64,000 bases of DNA from Helicobacter pylori (GTDB lineage: Bacteria; Campylobacterota; Campylobacteria; Campylobacterales; Helicobacteraceae): positions 1 to 64,000 of the forward strand of contig NZ_QBAW01000003.1 of NCBI RefSeq assembly GCF_009689985.1, written 5' to 3'. A program made the translations under genes and the position numbers. This document shows, piece by piece, positions 52,795-62,246 of the stretch. The notes under the pieces are model-generated. The model made no database searches and was not told the origin of the DNA. It saw only the letters and a program-made list of their open reading frames with translations. Numbering within the stretch: the first letter of the stretch is position 1; every line of letters begins with the position of its first letter.

Positions 52795-55700
52795 TCTAAA
52801 GTTTTTTGGTTTTGATAAAACCGCTTGATTTTATCATCTATGGGAGCGAGCAAACGATAAAACACCGGCACAATCAGTAAGCTTAACACCATAGAAATCA
52901 TCAAGCCCCCACTCATCGCAATCCCTATAGGGGATTTCATCGCCGCTCCATCCCCACTCGCCAACGCTAAAGGCAGCATGCCGCAAACCATCGCAATGGT
53001 CGTCATTAAAATCGGTCTTAGACGGGTTTTGCCGGCAAATAAAATGGCTTCTTGGATATTCAAACCTTTTTTACGCTCTTCATTCGCCACATCAATTAAA
53101 AGCGTGGCGTTTTTACCCACCATACCAATGAGCAAAATCAATCCTATCATAGAGAACATGCTCAAAGGCTGATGCACTAAACCTAGAGCAAAAAACGCCC
53201 CTGAAAAGCTTAAAGGCATGGTAACCATGATGATAAAAGGCTCTAAAATGGACTCATACAACGCCGCTAAAATCATATAAATCAACACAAACGCTGTCGC
53301 TAGAGCGATCAAAAACTCCCCGTTGCTCTCTTTAGCGTTATCCGCTTCACCGGTAAATCTGTAATTCGCTCCTTCAACCAGCCATTCTTTCGTGTTCTTG
53401 CTCACTTGCGTTAAAATCTCGCCCAAAGAAACGCCCGCATTCCTATTAGGCTCAGCAAGCACCGTAACGCTGCGCTGGCGGTTATAGCGAGAAATACTGG
53501 AAGGGCTTTGGGTTTCTGTGATTTCCACTAAAGCGTCTAAAAACATCAACTTATCGTATTTGTTGCGCACTTGCAAGCGTTTGATGTCTTCTACAGAAAC
53601 GCGCTTATCATCAGGCACTCTAATGATCATGTCGTATTCTTTGCCATCTTCTTTGAAGACGCTCGCTTGAGAAGTCCCAGAGAAAGCAGAGCTCACCACT
53701 GAACCAATGGTTTGAGCGCTCACGCCGTATTTGTTGGCGTTTTGTCTTAAGATTTTGAGTTGCAATTGCGGCTGCGATTCGCTCGTGCTTGTATGGTAGC
53801 TTTCAACCTTGCCTTTTAATTCAGGGCTTTCTAATAAGAATTTCTTCAAATTCGCTACGCTTTTATCCACCGCTTCTTGAGAATGAGAGAACACATAGGT
53901 TTGAAAGGGCGAACTATCCCCACCGCCCCCTATAAGAGCAACTTCAGAAAGATTAATAGTATCTAAACCTTTAGCTTCAGGCAAGCTTCTCAACTCTTTC
54001 CTTAAAGCGCTCATCAACTCAAATTGCCCCAATTGATGCTCTTTTTTACGCTCTTTTAAAGGCTTGAGTTGCACAAAAATTTTAGCCTTAAAAGGGTTTT
54101 GTGTGGTGCCATAACCCACTTGCAGGGTGGTAAATTCCACTTCAGCATGTTTTTCAATCGCTTCTTGAAAGATCTTACTCTTTTGTGTCATGTAATCTAT
54201 GCTCACGCCCGGTTTAGCCTTAAGCCACACTAAAAACCTCCCCCTATCTTCTTTCAGCATGAAATCCATGCCCAATTTAGAAGCTACAAAAAGTGAACCC
54301 ACAAACACCAAAACCACCGCTATAAAGATAATGAGCTTGTGGTTTAATACCCATTGGAGTAACCTGGTATAACGAGACTCTAAAGCCTTAAAAAAAGGCT
54401 CACTCCACACATAAAAACGAGAATGCCTGGGATTAACTACGACTGAGCTTACCATAGGAATAATCGTAACGACCACCACATACGACAAAGCGATCGCTAA
54501 AGCCACCGTGATCCCAAAGCTTTGGAAAAAGCGCCCAATAATGCCTTTCATGTTCCCTATAGGCACAAAAACAGAAAGCAGCATCGCTGAAATCGCTACT
54601 AGAGCAAAACCAATTTCCCTCACCCCCTCATAGCTCGCTTTTCGTTTGCTCATGCCCATTTCTAGCTTTTTATGGATGTTTTCAATCACCACGATCGCAT
54701 CATCAATAATGATCCCTATCGCTAGCGTTAAAGCCACCATGGTGAGCATGTTTAATGAAAAACCCATCCATTGAATGAGCGCAAAAGTCCCCATGATAGA
54801 AATAGGGATAGAGATCGCTGAAACAAGGGTGATCGTGCCGTTACGCAAGAACACAAACACCACTAAAACCGCTAAAATCGCCCCTAAGACTAGGTCAAAT
54901 TTCACATCTTCAATAGAAGAGCGAATGAAAGTCGTTGTATCTAAAAAGGGTCTGATTTCATAGCTGGGGCTAATGGCTTGAATGCGCTTTAAAGCTTCAT
55001 ACACCCTATCTACGATTTCAATTTCATTCGCTCCGGCAATCTTTTGGATTTCTAAAATCACACCGGGTTTGTCTTTAAAGCTCGCAAAAGTGTTGTCTTC
55101 TTCCAAACCAATTTCAATTTTTGCAATATCGCCAAGACGCACATGATTACCCACCTGGATCTTTTCCACATCCGCCACGCTATAACTATTCGCATTGATT
55201 AAAATAGACAATTCCCTTTGGCTATTGACAATGCGCCCCCCATCAATTTCCACATTCTCCGCTTTAAGCGTGCTGAAAAGATCCGCATAAGTGAGGTTGT
55301 ATTTATTCATCAAAGTGGGATCGGCATAAATCCTAATCTGGCGTTCCCTATAGCCGTTGAGTTGCACGCCCCCTACCCCATCGATTTTTTGGAGCATGGG
55401 TTTAATGGTGTTTTTAGTGTAGTCATTGAGGGTTGTAGCAGGCACGCTTGAACTGCTCACGAATAACGAAATAATGGCTTGGCTGTCGGTATCAAATTTA
55501 TTGATAGAGGGTTTTTTAATGTTGGAGTCATCAAAACGCACCGAAGAAATTTTATTAACCACATCGTTTAAGGCTTCTTCATTAGGCTTTTCTAACTCAA
55601 ATTCAATGACAACAATACTCACATTTTTAGAACTCGTGGAAGTAACCTTCTTGATCCCATCAATCCCCATCACCGCTTCTTCAATCTTGTCGGTTACCTT

Positions 55701-55877
55701 ACTCTCTATGATTTCAGCACTAGCTCCAGGATAAGTCGTAGTAACCACCACCGTAGGCAAATCAATTTTAGGGAAAAGCGCCACGCTCAATTTTTTAAAA
55801 CCCATAGTCCCAAAAAAGACAATCGCCAAAGCAAACATCAAGGTCGTAATAGGACGATTAATCGCTGTTTTATACAT
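52791..55877 (-). CDS. hefC: RND efflux pump inner-membrane protein HefC
   Basis: HefC is the AcrB-type proton/drug antiporter of the HefABC pump, known to contribute to multidrug resistance. I use the ATG at 55877 (MYKTAINRPITTLMF, 1028 residues) rather than the TTG before it. Twelve membrane helices are arranged around two large periplasmic loops. The TM4 proton-relay motif LAIGIIIDDAIVVIENIHK has two Asp, and the TM6/TM11 segments and the GATLLIDVANEE stretch near the end are as in the family. It follows hefB by 12 bases. Confidence 0.95.
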   Translation of the reverse strand: MYKTAINRPITTLMFALAIVFFGTMGFKKLSVALFPKIDLPTVVVTTTYPGASAEIIESKVTDKIEEAVMGIDGIKKVTSTSSKNVSIVVIEFELEKPNEEALNDVVNKISSVRFDDSNIKKPSINKFDTDSQAIISLFVSSSSVPATTLNDYTKNTIKPMLQKIDGVGGVQLNGYRERQIRIYADPTLMNKYNLTYADLFSTLKAENVEIDGGRIVNSQRELSILINANSYSVADVEKIQVGNHVRLGDIAKIEIGLEEDNTFASFKDKPGVILEIQKIAGANEIEIVDRVYEALKRIQAISPSYEIRPFLDTTTFIRSSIEDVKFDLVLGAILAVLVVFVFLRNGTITLVSAISIPISIMGTFALIQWMGFSLNMLTMVALTLAIGIIIDDAIVVIENIHKKLEMGMSKRKASYEGVREIGFALVAISAMLLSVFVPIGNMKGIIGRFFQSFGITVALAIALSYVVVVTIIPMVSSVVVNPRHSRFYVWSEPFFKALESRYTRLLQWVLNHKLIIFIAVVLVFVGSLFVASKLGMDFMLKEDRGRFLVWLKAKPGVSIDYMTQKSKIFQEAIEKHAEVEFTTLQVGYGTTQNPFKAKIFVQLKPLKERKKEHQLGQFELMSALRKELRSLPEAKGLDTINLSEVALIGGGGDSSPFQTYVFSHSQEAVDKSVANLKKFLLESPELKGKVESYHTSTSESQPQLQLKILRQNANKYGVSAQTIGSVVSSAFSGTSQASVFKEDGKEYDMIIRVPDDKRVSVEDIKRLQVRNKYDKLMFLDALVEITETQSPSSISRYNRQRSVTVLAEPNRNAGVSLGEILTQVSKNTKEWLVEGANYRFTGEADNAKESNGEFLIALATAFVLIYMILAALYESILEPFIIMVTMPLSFSGAFFALGLVHQPLSMFSMIGLILLIGMVGKNATLLIDVANEERKKGLNIQEAILFAGKTRLRPILMTTIAMVCGMLPLALASGDGAAMKSPIGIAMSGGLMISMVLSLLIVPVFYRLLAPIDDKIKRFYQNQKTLE

Positions 55878-55889
55878 CAAAATATCCTA

Positions 55890-56594
55890 TTATTTCGTTT
55901 GGATAAACCCATCGCCAAAAAGCCCCACTGCCATAGGCTTAGATAAAAGGGCTTCAGCGCTCACTTTTCTAGTGTTTTCATCAACCGTGGGGTAAATCTT
56001 AGTGATTTTAGCTTCATGCTGATTGGAATCCCCGTCTATAGAATAAGTGTAAGTGTCCCCCACTTTGACCGCATTAATATATTTAGAATCAAATTCAATA
56101 ACCAATTTCCTAGCATGGCTGACTAATCTCAATAACACCGTGTTATTCGCGCTCACCCCTTCGCCCACTTGAATGTTTTTACTCGCTATTACGCCATCAA
56201 AAGGGGCCCTTAAAATGGTTTTATTCAATAGCGCAATAGAATAAGCGTAATCTGATTCCAAACGCCTGTAAGTGAACTCATAACCCTCTAGAGTGTTTTT
56301 ATCCACAGCGCCCCCAATTTTGCTGTATCGTTGGTATTGCTTTTTAGCGAAAATGAGTTGTTGCTCGGCAGAATCGCTTTGAGCCTGCTTGTCTTGATTA
56401 TACAAAAGCAACAAAACATCGCCCTTTTTGACCACGCTCCCCTCAGTAACCTTAATGCTATCCACAATCCCTGTGCTGTCTAAGGTGAGCTTGGAGTCTT
56501 GCACCGCTTTCACATTGAAAATCGCATACACTCTCTCGCCAGCTTCCAAACTCAAAAGACTCAAAAAAAGTCCTATTAAAATTTTTCGTATCAT
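55890..56594 (-). CDS. hefB: RND efflux periplasmic adaptor HefB
   Basis: HefB is a membrane-fusion protein bridging HefC and HefA. The start at 56594 (MIRKILIGLFLSLLSLEAG) gives a signal peptide and has AAGGGA upstream; a frame start at 56615 would add seven unlikely residues. Of 234 residues, the lipoyl half-motifs are GIVDSIKVTEGSVVKKGDVLL and LRAPFDGVIASKNIQVGEGV, with a short coiled-coil hairpin between them (about 65-105) and a beta-barrel domain after. It is short for an MFP, as usual for H. pylori. Confidence 0.92.
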   Translation of the reverse strand: MIRKILIGLFLSLLSLEAGERVYAIFNVKAVQDSKLTLDSTGIVDSIKVTEGSVVKKGDVLLLLYNQDKQAQSDSAEQQLIFAKKQYQRYSKIGGAVDKNTLEGYEFTYRRLESDYAYSIALLNKTILRAPFDGVIASKNIQVGEGVSANNTVLLRLVSHARKLVIEFDSKYINAVKVGDTYTYSIDGDSNQHEAKITKIYPTVDENTRKVSAEALLSKPMAVGLFGDGFIQTK

Positions 56595-56604
56595 TTTTAT
56601 TCCC

Positions 56605-58038
56605 TTAATGCACATAGTCGTCTATTTTATGCCCGCTGTTGAAAATGTAATTGGCTTTTTGCACTTCATAATTATTGAGCGCTAAATTGTAAGCCACTTC
56701 CGCATCAAAGCGCGTGGTTAAGCCTCTTAAATAGGTGGTGAAATCCACTAAATTAGCGTCGTATTTCCTTTTAATATTGGCAAAAGAAAGATTAGCCGCA
56801 TCCAAACTAGCCTTGGAAGATTCAATCTTGGCTCTGGCAATATCAAGCGACTTTCTGTAAAGCTGTTCGTCTTTTTCTTGCTCTAATTTTTTATACGCTA
56901 AATTCTTTTCATTCGCTAATTGGCCTAACATGATGGATTGTTTTTGCAAGCTCAACCCTATATCATCAAAAATATTCAAAGTCGCAGTAACCCCAGCCGT
57001 GTTTTGCTGACCGGGGAAGAAGTTCCCAAAACCCCCCAAAGCGTAAGCGGGTTTTTGGATCCAAAAAAGCCATGAGTCATACACATCTATCTTGGGGTAA
57101 TAATTGAGTTGTTTGTTTTGATATTTGAGTGCGGAAATTTGCTCCCTTAAAGAGACCAAATCTTTCCTTTCTCTCAATTGCAAATTAGGCACATCAATCG
57201 TAGTCTTTTTTAAATTTTTCACATTGAGATTAGTGAGGTATTCTAAAGTCAAGCGGTTTTGTTCCAAAGCAAATTGCATGTCTAAAATATCGTATTCGCT
57301 CAAATTCCCTTGCGCTTTTAAGCTTTGCAAATCATCAATCGTAGTTAGCCCTTTGTCATAGAGTTTGGTAACCCTTTTAATGTCCGTTTTGATTTGCTCT
57401 AATTTCTTTTGTAAAGCGATCATGCGAGCTAAATTATTAAAATACTCGTAATATTGTTGCACCACTTGCAAATACACGCTTTGGCGGCTATACTCTAAAT
57501 TAGCCACAGTGGATCGGTAAGTCGCAGACTTTTCTTTGACATTATTCACATCGCTAAAACCATTAAACACATTCAATTTGACTTCAGCTTGGAGTTGTTG
57601 CGTGTTGTAATGCTTAAAGTGCGGAGTATCCCTATTTTCATTCTTAAAATTATAACTCGTATTTAAGGTGGGTAAAAACATCGCTTTGGCGATGGTGTGG
57701 TTCTTCATCGCTTGCTTGACGCTGAGTTCTTGCGCTTGCAGACTGAGATTAGTGGTAGCCCCCTTTAGCAATTCATAAAGCCCCAAAGCGGCTTTATCGC
57801 TTTTTTCATGGTATTTAGCAATCTCTTGATTGATGGTGGTCGCTGTTTCTTTAGGCGAATGCAAAAAACCCGGTGTTGCTTCTAAAGAACTTGTCGGCGG
57901 ATCAATGAGCTTTAAATTCTTATGGCTGTAATTGTTAAGGATTTGCTTGATTTCATCTGGGGTTTTAGAGGGGGTTTGGGCTAGAGCTAAAACTGCACAC
58001 AAGCCCCATAAACTAACATATCTTATAATAGTTTTCAT
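56605..58038 (-). CDS. hefA: Outer-membrane efflux channel HefA (TolC-like)
   Basis: HefA is the TolC-type outer-membrane factor of HefABC. The ATG at 58038 (MKTIIRYVSLWGLCAVLALA signal peptide) gives 477 residues, the length I recall for HefA. An upstream GTG at 58056 would add MVKTIM, which arises from a duplicated 15-base start segment. Two OEP repeats of long helices follow (for example NKQLNYYPKIDVYDSWLFW and LGLSLQKQSIMLGQLANEKNLAYKKLEQEK-like heptads, given here only in part), with the strand-forming segments between. It follows hemE closely. Confidence 0.93.
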   Translation of the reverse strand: MKTIIRYVSLWGLCAVLALAQTPSKTPDEIKQILNNYSHKNLKLIDPPTSSLEATPGFLHSPKETATTINQEIAKYHEKSDKAALGLYELLKGATTNLSLQAQELSVKQAMKNHTIAKAMFLPTLNTSYNFKNENRDTPHFKHYNTQQLQAEVKLNVFNGFSDVNNVKEKSATYRSTVANLEYSRQSVYLQVVQQYYEYFNNLARMIALQKKLEQIKTDIKRVTKLYDKGLTTIDDLQSLKAQGNLSEYDILDMQFALEQNRLTLEYLTNLNVKNLKKTTIDVPNLQLRERKDLVSLREQISALKYQNKQLNYYPKIDVYDSWLFWIQKPAYALGGFGNFFPGQQNTAGVTATLNIFDDIGLSLQKQSIMLGQLANEKNLAYKKLEQEKDEQLYRKSLDIARAKIESSKASLDAANLSFANIKRKYDANLVDFTTYLRGLTTRFDAEVAYNLALNNYEVQKANYIFNSGHKIDDYVH

Positions 58039-58062
58039 CATAATAGTTTTCACCAAGCCCCC

Positions 58063-59085
58063 CTATCGCCTGGTTTTAGCATGCACTAATTGCACTAAAT
58101 ATTTTGCGTTTTCTCTGGGTAAATCCGGCAGCATCCCATGCCCTAAATTAAAAATATGCCCTTGATGGCCCATGACTTTTAGAATCTTTTCAACCCCTTC
58201 TTCTAAAGCGTTTTTATCATAAAGGCGGGTGGGTTCTAAATTCCCTTGCAAAACATACTTATCGCCTAAAATCTTTTTTGCCACTTCTAAAGGAGTGCCC
58301 CAATCCACGCCAAACACATCAAATTCCCCGTCTATGCTATCCAAATAAGCGCCAACCCCTTTAGGGAAAAGGATAACCGGGATATGCGCATAGCGTTTTT
58401 TAAGCTCTTTAGATATTTTTTTCAAATAATCCCAACTGAATTTCAAATACGCTTCTTTTTCTAAAGCGCTAGCCCATGAGTCAAAGATCATCACCGCATT
58501 AACCCCTGCTTGGATTTGAAGGCTCAAATACTCTATCAATTCAAGGCTTAATTTTTCTAAAAGCGCTTTTAAAACTTCAGGCTCGCTATAAAGCATTTTC
58601 TTGCTTTTAGCATACGATTTGCTCCCTTCGCCTTCTATCATGTAAGTCGCTAAAGTCCAAGGCGATCCGCAAAAACCGATTAACGCTTTCTCTTTAGAAA
58701 GCTTTTGGCGCGTTTGAGAAATCGTATCATAGACATAGTTTAGTTGTTTATAAGCCCCTATTTTTAGGCTTTCCACGCTTTTTAAATCCGTAATGGTTTC
58801 TAAAAAATGCGGCCCCTTTTTGGGGATAAACTCCAAATTCAAGCCCATTTCCAAAGGCACTACTAAAATATCGCTAAACAAAATAGCCGCATCCACGCCT
58901 AAAATCTCTACTGGCTGCAAAGTAACTTCTGTGGCTAAATCGCTATTTTTACACAATTCCAAGAAACTCCCCGCTTTTTTACGGCTCTCTTGGTATTCGC
59001 TAAGGTAACGCCCCGCTTGCCTCATCATCCAAATGGGCGTATAGGGTGTTTCTTTTCTAAAACATGCATCAATGAAAATCATCAT
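58063..59085 (-). CDS. hemE: Uroporphyrinogen decarboxylase
   Basis: HemE removes four carboxyl groups from uroporphyrinogen III in heme synthesis. The 340-residue protein has the family signature [16 protein letters not shown] (17-32), the catalytic Asp in [29 protein letters not shown], and the second signature near [13 protein letters not shown] and GNLEPTRLY. It is the first gene of the hef operon. Upstream (59086-59150) the minus strand is AT-rich, with TATAAA and TATAGA runs as possible -10s. Confidence 0.95.
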   Translation of the reverse strand: MMIFIDACFRKETPYTPIWMMRQAGRYLSEYQESRKKAGSFLELCKNSDLATEVTLQPVEILGVDAAILFSDILVVPLEMGLNLEFIPKKGPHFLETITDLKSVESLKIGAYKQLNYVYDTISQTRQKLSKEKALIGFCGSPWTLATYMIEGEGSKSYAKSKKMLYSEPEVLKALLEKLSLELIEYLSLQIQAGVNAVMIFDSWASALEKEAYLKFSWDYLKKISKELKKRYAHIPVILFPKGVGAYLDSIDGEFDVFGVDWGTPLEVAKKILGDKYVLQGNLEPTRLYDKNALEEGVEKILKVMGHQGHIFNLGHGMLPDLPRENAKYLVQLVHAKTRR

Positions 59086-59150
59086 AAATCCTTAAAGGTT
59101 TGTCTGATTATTGTTTTTATACTCTATAGTTAATTATTAAAGTGAATATT

Positions 59151-59768
59151 TTACCCTAAAAATCTCGTAAAATCATAAAAGGTGAAAGTGATACCAATAG
59201 AATAGATATTCAATCGTGGCGTGCCAAAGGCTTTAGAAAATTTGCTTTGGATAAAATAAAAAGGGATACCACCCCTTGCTTCTATGCTCAAGCCAAAATT
59301 TTTAGCCGCATTGAAAAACAAGCCCACACTCCCCACCGCTGATTGGATATTGAATTGATACTTATCAATCTTAGCCCCTAAAATTTGAAGCTGATAGCCT
59401 AAAGCGATTTTAGGGATAACCCACCCCTTAAAAAGCCTCACCCCAGCCATAAACCCAGCGCTCATGAAATACGAATCGCCCATTCCTGCATCCAAATACC
59501 CCCCTAACAAAGCTTTCTTTTTCAAAGTATAACCCGCTTCAAAACCTAAAGAAGCGTCATGGTAGATTTTATCCATTAAAATAGGGGGGCGGTTTTTAGG
59601 GCGGATGGGGGATCTTTTAGTCGTCTCTGCATGCTGGTAAAGATAGCCGATTTTAAAAGAGCCAAAATATTTTTTAGTAGGCTCTAAAGGTTTAAAAAAA
59701 TCCCCATCCTTTTTGGCTAGTAAAACTCCTTTTAAAAGGCTTAAAATTAAGAAAAATCTAAAAATCAA
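59151..59768 (-). CDS. Small outer-membrane beta-barrel protein
   Basis: The 205-residue product has a signal peptide (MIFRFFLILSLLKGVLLA) and repeating amphipathic strands: YFGSFKIGYLYQHAE, SLGFEAGYTLKKKALLGGYLD, YFMSAGFMAGVRLF and NIYSIGITFTFYDF. The last has an aromatic-rich end but is followed by TRFLG, so the terminal Phe is not the last residue. A small H. pylori OMP of unknown role. The start is a TTG inside a TTGA overlap with the stop of magIII, so it is translationally coupled to it. Confidence 0.75.
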   Translation of the reverse strand: MIFRFFLILSLLKGVLLAKKDGDFFKPLEPTKKYFGSFKIGYLYQHAETTKRSPIRPKNRPPILMDKIYHDASLGFEAGYTLKKKALLGGYLDAGMGDSYFMSAGFMAGVRLFKGWVIPKIALGYQLQILGAKIDKYQFNIQSAVGSVGLFFNAAKNFGLSIEARGGIPFYFIQSKFSKAFGTPRLNIYSIGITFTFYDFTRFLG

Positions 59769-60421
59769 AGCTTTAATTCCAATTTTTGTTTGGAAAATTC
59801 TACAATCTTTCCATGGAATCTCGCATAAAGTTGAGCTAAAGAAATGGTGTTTTCATAAAGCGCTAAGGCGGAATTTAAATTCTCTTGAACGCCTTTTTCA
59901 AAAAAATGTTGCAATTCGTCATAATCTTCTATCTCTATGCCTAATTTTTTTAAAAAAAGATAGCTGTATTTATCCACCACCATCACTTCTTTAGCGCACG
60001 CATAGCATAAAATCGCATCCGCGCTTTCTTTGCCAATGCCCTTTTGGTCTAAAAGCCACTCTCTGGTTACTTCTTGTTTAAAATTTTCAAAACTTTGAAA
60101 GTCTTTTAAAATATTCTTACTCAAATTAATCAGTCGTTTGGCTTTTTGGTTATAAAACCCGCTAGGGCGGACACACTCTGCAAGCTTTAAAAACTCCGTA
60201 TCAGCGATTTTTTTAAGATTGATCTCATCATCATTTTCTAAAATGAAAGCGTTTTTTAAATTTTCCAAAGATTTCACAACGGCTTCAAATTTAGTGTTTT
60301 GCGTTAAAACCGCCCCTAATAGAGCTTCAAATTTCAAAGCGTTAGGCCACCACCAAGCGGGGGCGTTTTTCAATAAATCCAAGCTCTTTAAAGCCTTTAA
60401 AATTTCAAAACTATCTAACAC
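59765..60421 (-). CDS. magIII: 3-methyladenine DNA glycosylase MagIII (EndoIII superfamily)
   Basis: This 218-residue HhH-GPD glycosylase removes 3-methyladenine. The helix-hairpin-helix is LLDQKGIGKESADAILCYA (about 126-144), followed by the catalytic Asp in VMVVDKYSYLFLKKLG. The C-terminal [4Fe-4S] cysteines of endonuclease III are absent, as published for H. pylori MagIII (HP0602), and the active-site Lys (carbamylated in the crystal structure, from memory) is in the DKYS motif. Start codon is GTG at 60421. Previously annotated as endonuclease III. Confidence 0.88.
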   Translation of the reverse strand: MLDSFEILKALKSLDLLKNAPAWWWPNALKFEALLGAVLTQNTKFEAVVKSLENLKNAFILENDDEINLKKIADTEFLKLAECVRPSGFYNQKAKRLINLSKNILKDFQSFENFKQEVTREWLLDQKGIGKESADAILCYACAKEVMVVDKYSYLFLKKLGIEIEDYDELQHFFEKGVQENLNSALALYENTISLAQLYARFHGKIVEFSKQKLELKL

Positions 60422-60503
60422 AATAACCGCCTGTAATTAAAATATAAATAAAGAAATCAAAAAGAGTATTTTATTGAAAAAGAAGCAAAAATTAAAGCGA
60501 AAA

Positions 60504-60524
60504 GCCAACGCTTGAAGCGTTAGC
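60504..60524 (-). terminator. Intrinsic terminator of flaA
   Basis: On the minus strand GCTAACGCT-TCA-AGCGTTGGC, a nine-pair stem with a three-base loop, is followed by TTTTCGCTTT. It lies 25 bases after the flaA stop. Confidence 0.75.
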
Positions 60525-60548
60525 CCCATACAAACACCTTTCTTAAAA

Positions 60549-62081
60549 CTAAGTTAAAAGCCTTAAGATATTTTGTTGAACGGTATTGGCTTGACTCATC
60601 GCATAGCTACCTGATTGCGCCAAAATGTTGTTTTTGTTGAAATTCGCGCTCTCTTCAGCAAAATCCACATCCCTGATTTGAGATTCAGCCGCTTTAACAT
60701 TCACTTGAGTGATGCTGATGTTATTCACAGTGCTAATCATTTGATTTTGCACAGAACCTAAATCAGAGCGGACTTTATCCAACATTTTCATCGCAGACTC
60801 GGCAATATCAATCACCACCATCGCGCCTCTTAAGGTAGTTACCCCAGATCCCAAGCTTTGATTACCGCTAGCGATGACGGCGTTATAGTTCGCACCACTA
60901 GCTGATTTGACATTAGCGTTAAAATTCCCGGTAACATCGCGCAAATTCACCGTGGTTTCCGCCACTTGAGATTCCCCAAAACCAATCGCTGTGAAGCCTA
61001 AATGCTGTGAGTCAGAAGCTGAAACGACATTGATGCTCTTAGCGTCTAATCGTGTAAGAGAAAGCCTCCCATAGTTAGTAGAGCCTTTTGTTAAATCCTG
61101 ACCGCCATTGACCATCGTTAAAGCGCTAGGCCCACTACTGACGCTATCGGTTTTAATTTCAATCCCACGGCCATCTATACTGCGCAAATTCAAGCGCCCT
61201 TTTTGATCCGTATAAGCTTCCACGCCGGTTTCTGAAGTAACCGCATTGATCGCTGCAACCAATCGTCCGTCTGAGTCGTTTTTCTTAATATCTGCGATAT
61301 TGCCCAAATGGATCCCATTTAAGGTTAAATTACTCAAACTTCCTGACTGGACCGCCACATCGCTCGTGGTGATAACGCTCGCATAAGCTTTAACGCCTGT
61401 TCGGTTAGAGTTTTTGTTGATCACTTCCGCTAACACACCGATCCCCGTGCCTGCTGAACTAGAGACTTTTACGCTCTCTAAAGTTACATCATTCACGCCA
61501 TCCACTTGTTTGAAAGTCAAGCTAATATCTCCAGAAGCGGTGATTAACGCACCCGTAGCGATACGAACCTGACCGATTTTATCGGAAGTGGTAGAGCCAA
61601 TAGAAGCCTTAATGCTTTGGTTAGAATAAGCCCCTACTTGGAATTCTTTGTTAGTGAATTGACCAGACAATAACGCTTGCCCGTTATAAGTAGTCGTGTT
61701 ACCGATATTATCTAAACCTTGAATCAAACGAACGATGTCAGATTGAATCGCTTTACGAGACTCCGTAGTTTGCCCGTCTTGAGCCGCTTGAGTCGCTTTA
61801 ACCTTAACGGTGTCTAAGATTTTTAACTGCTCATCCATAGCCTTATCCGCAACCTGGATAATCCCCATGCCGTCATTCGTGTTGGCAATCGCTTGACCCA
61901 AACTGCTCGCTTGTGAACGCAAAGAATCCGCCACCGTCATGCCTGATGCGTCATCAGCCGCTTTATTAATCCTTAAACCTGAACTCAATCGCTCCAATGA
62001 AGTTTTAAGCGCATTTTGAGTGAGTGCGGATTGCACATGCGCATTCATCGCATTGATATTTGTATTGACCTGAAAAGCCAT
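60549..62081 (-). CDS. flaA: Flagellin A, major filament subunit
   Basis: FlaA of 510 residues is the main subunit of the sheathed flagella, exported by the flagellar type III system. Conserved D0/D1 ends are present: [40 protein letters not shown] at the start and [28 protein letters not shown] at the end. The central part is the variable D2/D3 domain, rich in Ser/Thr that carries pseudaminic acid. The D1 TLR5-recognition region has the epsilonproteobacterial sequence that escapes TLR5 (known for H. pylori). It is controlled by sigma-28. Confidence 0.97.
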   Translation of the reverse strand: MAFQVNTNINAMNAHVQSALTQNALKTSLERLSSGLRINKAADDASGMTVADSLRSQASSLGQAIANTNDGMGIIQVADKAMDEQLKILDTVKVKATQAAQDGQTTESRKAIQSDIVRLIQGLDNIGNTTTYNGQALLSGQFTNKEFQVGAYSNQSIKASIGSTTSDKIGQVRIATGALITASGDISLTFKQVDGVNDVTLESVKVSSSAGTGIGVLAEVINKNSNRTGVKAYASVITTSDVAVQSGSLSNLTLNGIHLGNIADIKKNDSDGRLVAAINAVTSETGVEAYTDQKGRLNLRSIDGRGIEIKTDSVSSGPSALTMVNGGQDLTKGSTNYGRLSLTRLDAKSINVVSASDSQHLGFTAIGFGESQVAETTVNLRDVTGNFNANVKSASGANYNAVIASGNQSLGSGVTTLRGAMVVIDIAESAMKMLDKVRSDLGSVQNQMISTVNNISITQVNVKAAESQIRDVDFAEESANFNKNNILAQSGSYAMSQANTVQQNILRLLT

Positions 62082-62137
62082 TGTTGTAACTCCTTGTTAT
62101 AAAAAACCCAAAGGCATCCTTGCTTTTGGTTGGAACT

Positions 62138-62163
62138 ATAATCGGTTAAAGTTTGAAATTTTA
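62138..62163 (-). promoter_or_regulatory. Sigma-28 (FliA) promoter of flaA
   Basis: On the minus strand TAAA (62163-62160), 14 bases, then CCGATTAT (62145-62138) match the sigma-28 consensus TAAA-N15-GCCGATAA closely. AAGGAG at 62095-62090 precedes the ATG. Confidence 0.88.
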
Positions 62164-62207
62164 AAGGGCTTTATTTTAAAAACAAAATTAGGAGCATGAA
62201 AATGGGT

Positions 62208-62213
62208 TATAAT
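62208..62213 (+). promoter_or_regulatory. -10 element of the downstream ABC exporter gene
   Basis: TATAAT in AATGGGTTATAATAAAG, 34 bases before the ATG at 62247. No strong ribosome site (GCAGACACCA) precedes that ATG. Confidence 0.55.
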
Positions 62214-62246
62214 AAAGAAAATTTGATTATTGAATGCAGACACCAA

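Noticed and set aside
56605..59085. hemE and hef genes as separate transcripts with a promoter before hefA
   Set aside because: Only six to 24 bases separate hemE and hefA and no -10 is visible there; a single operon is simpler.
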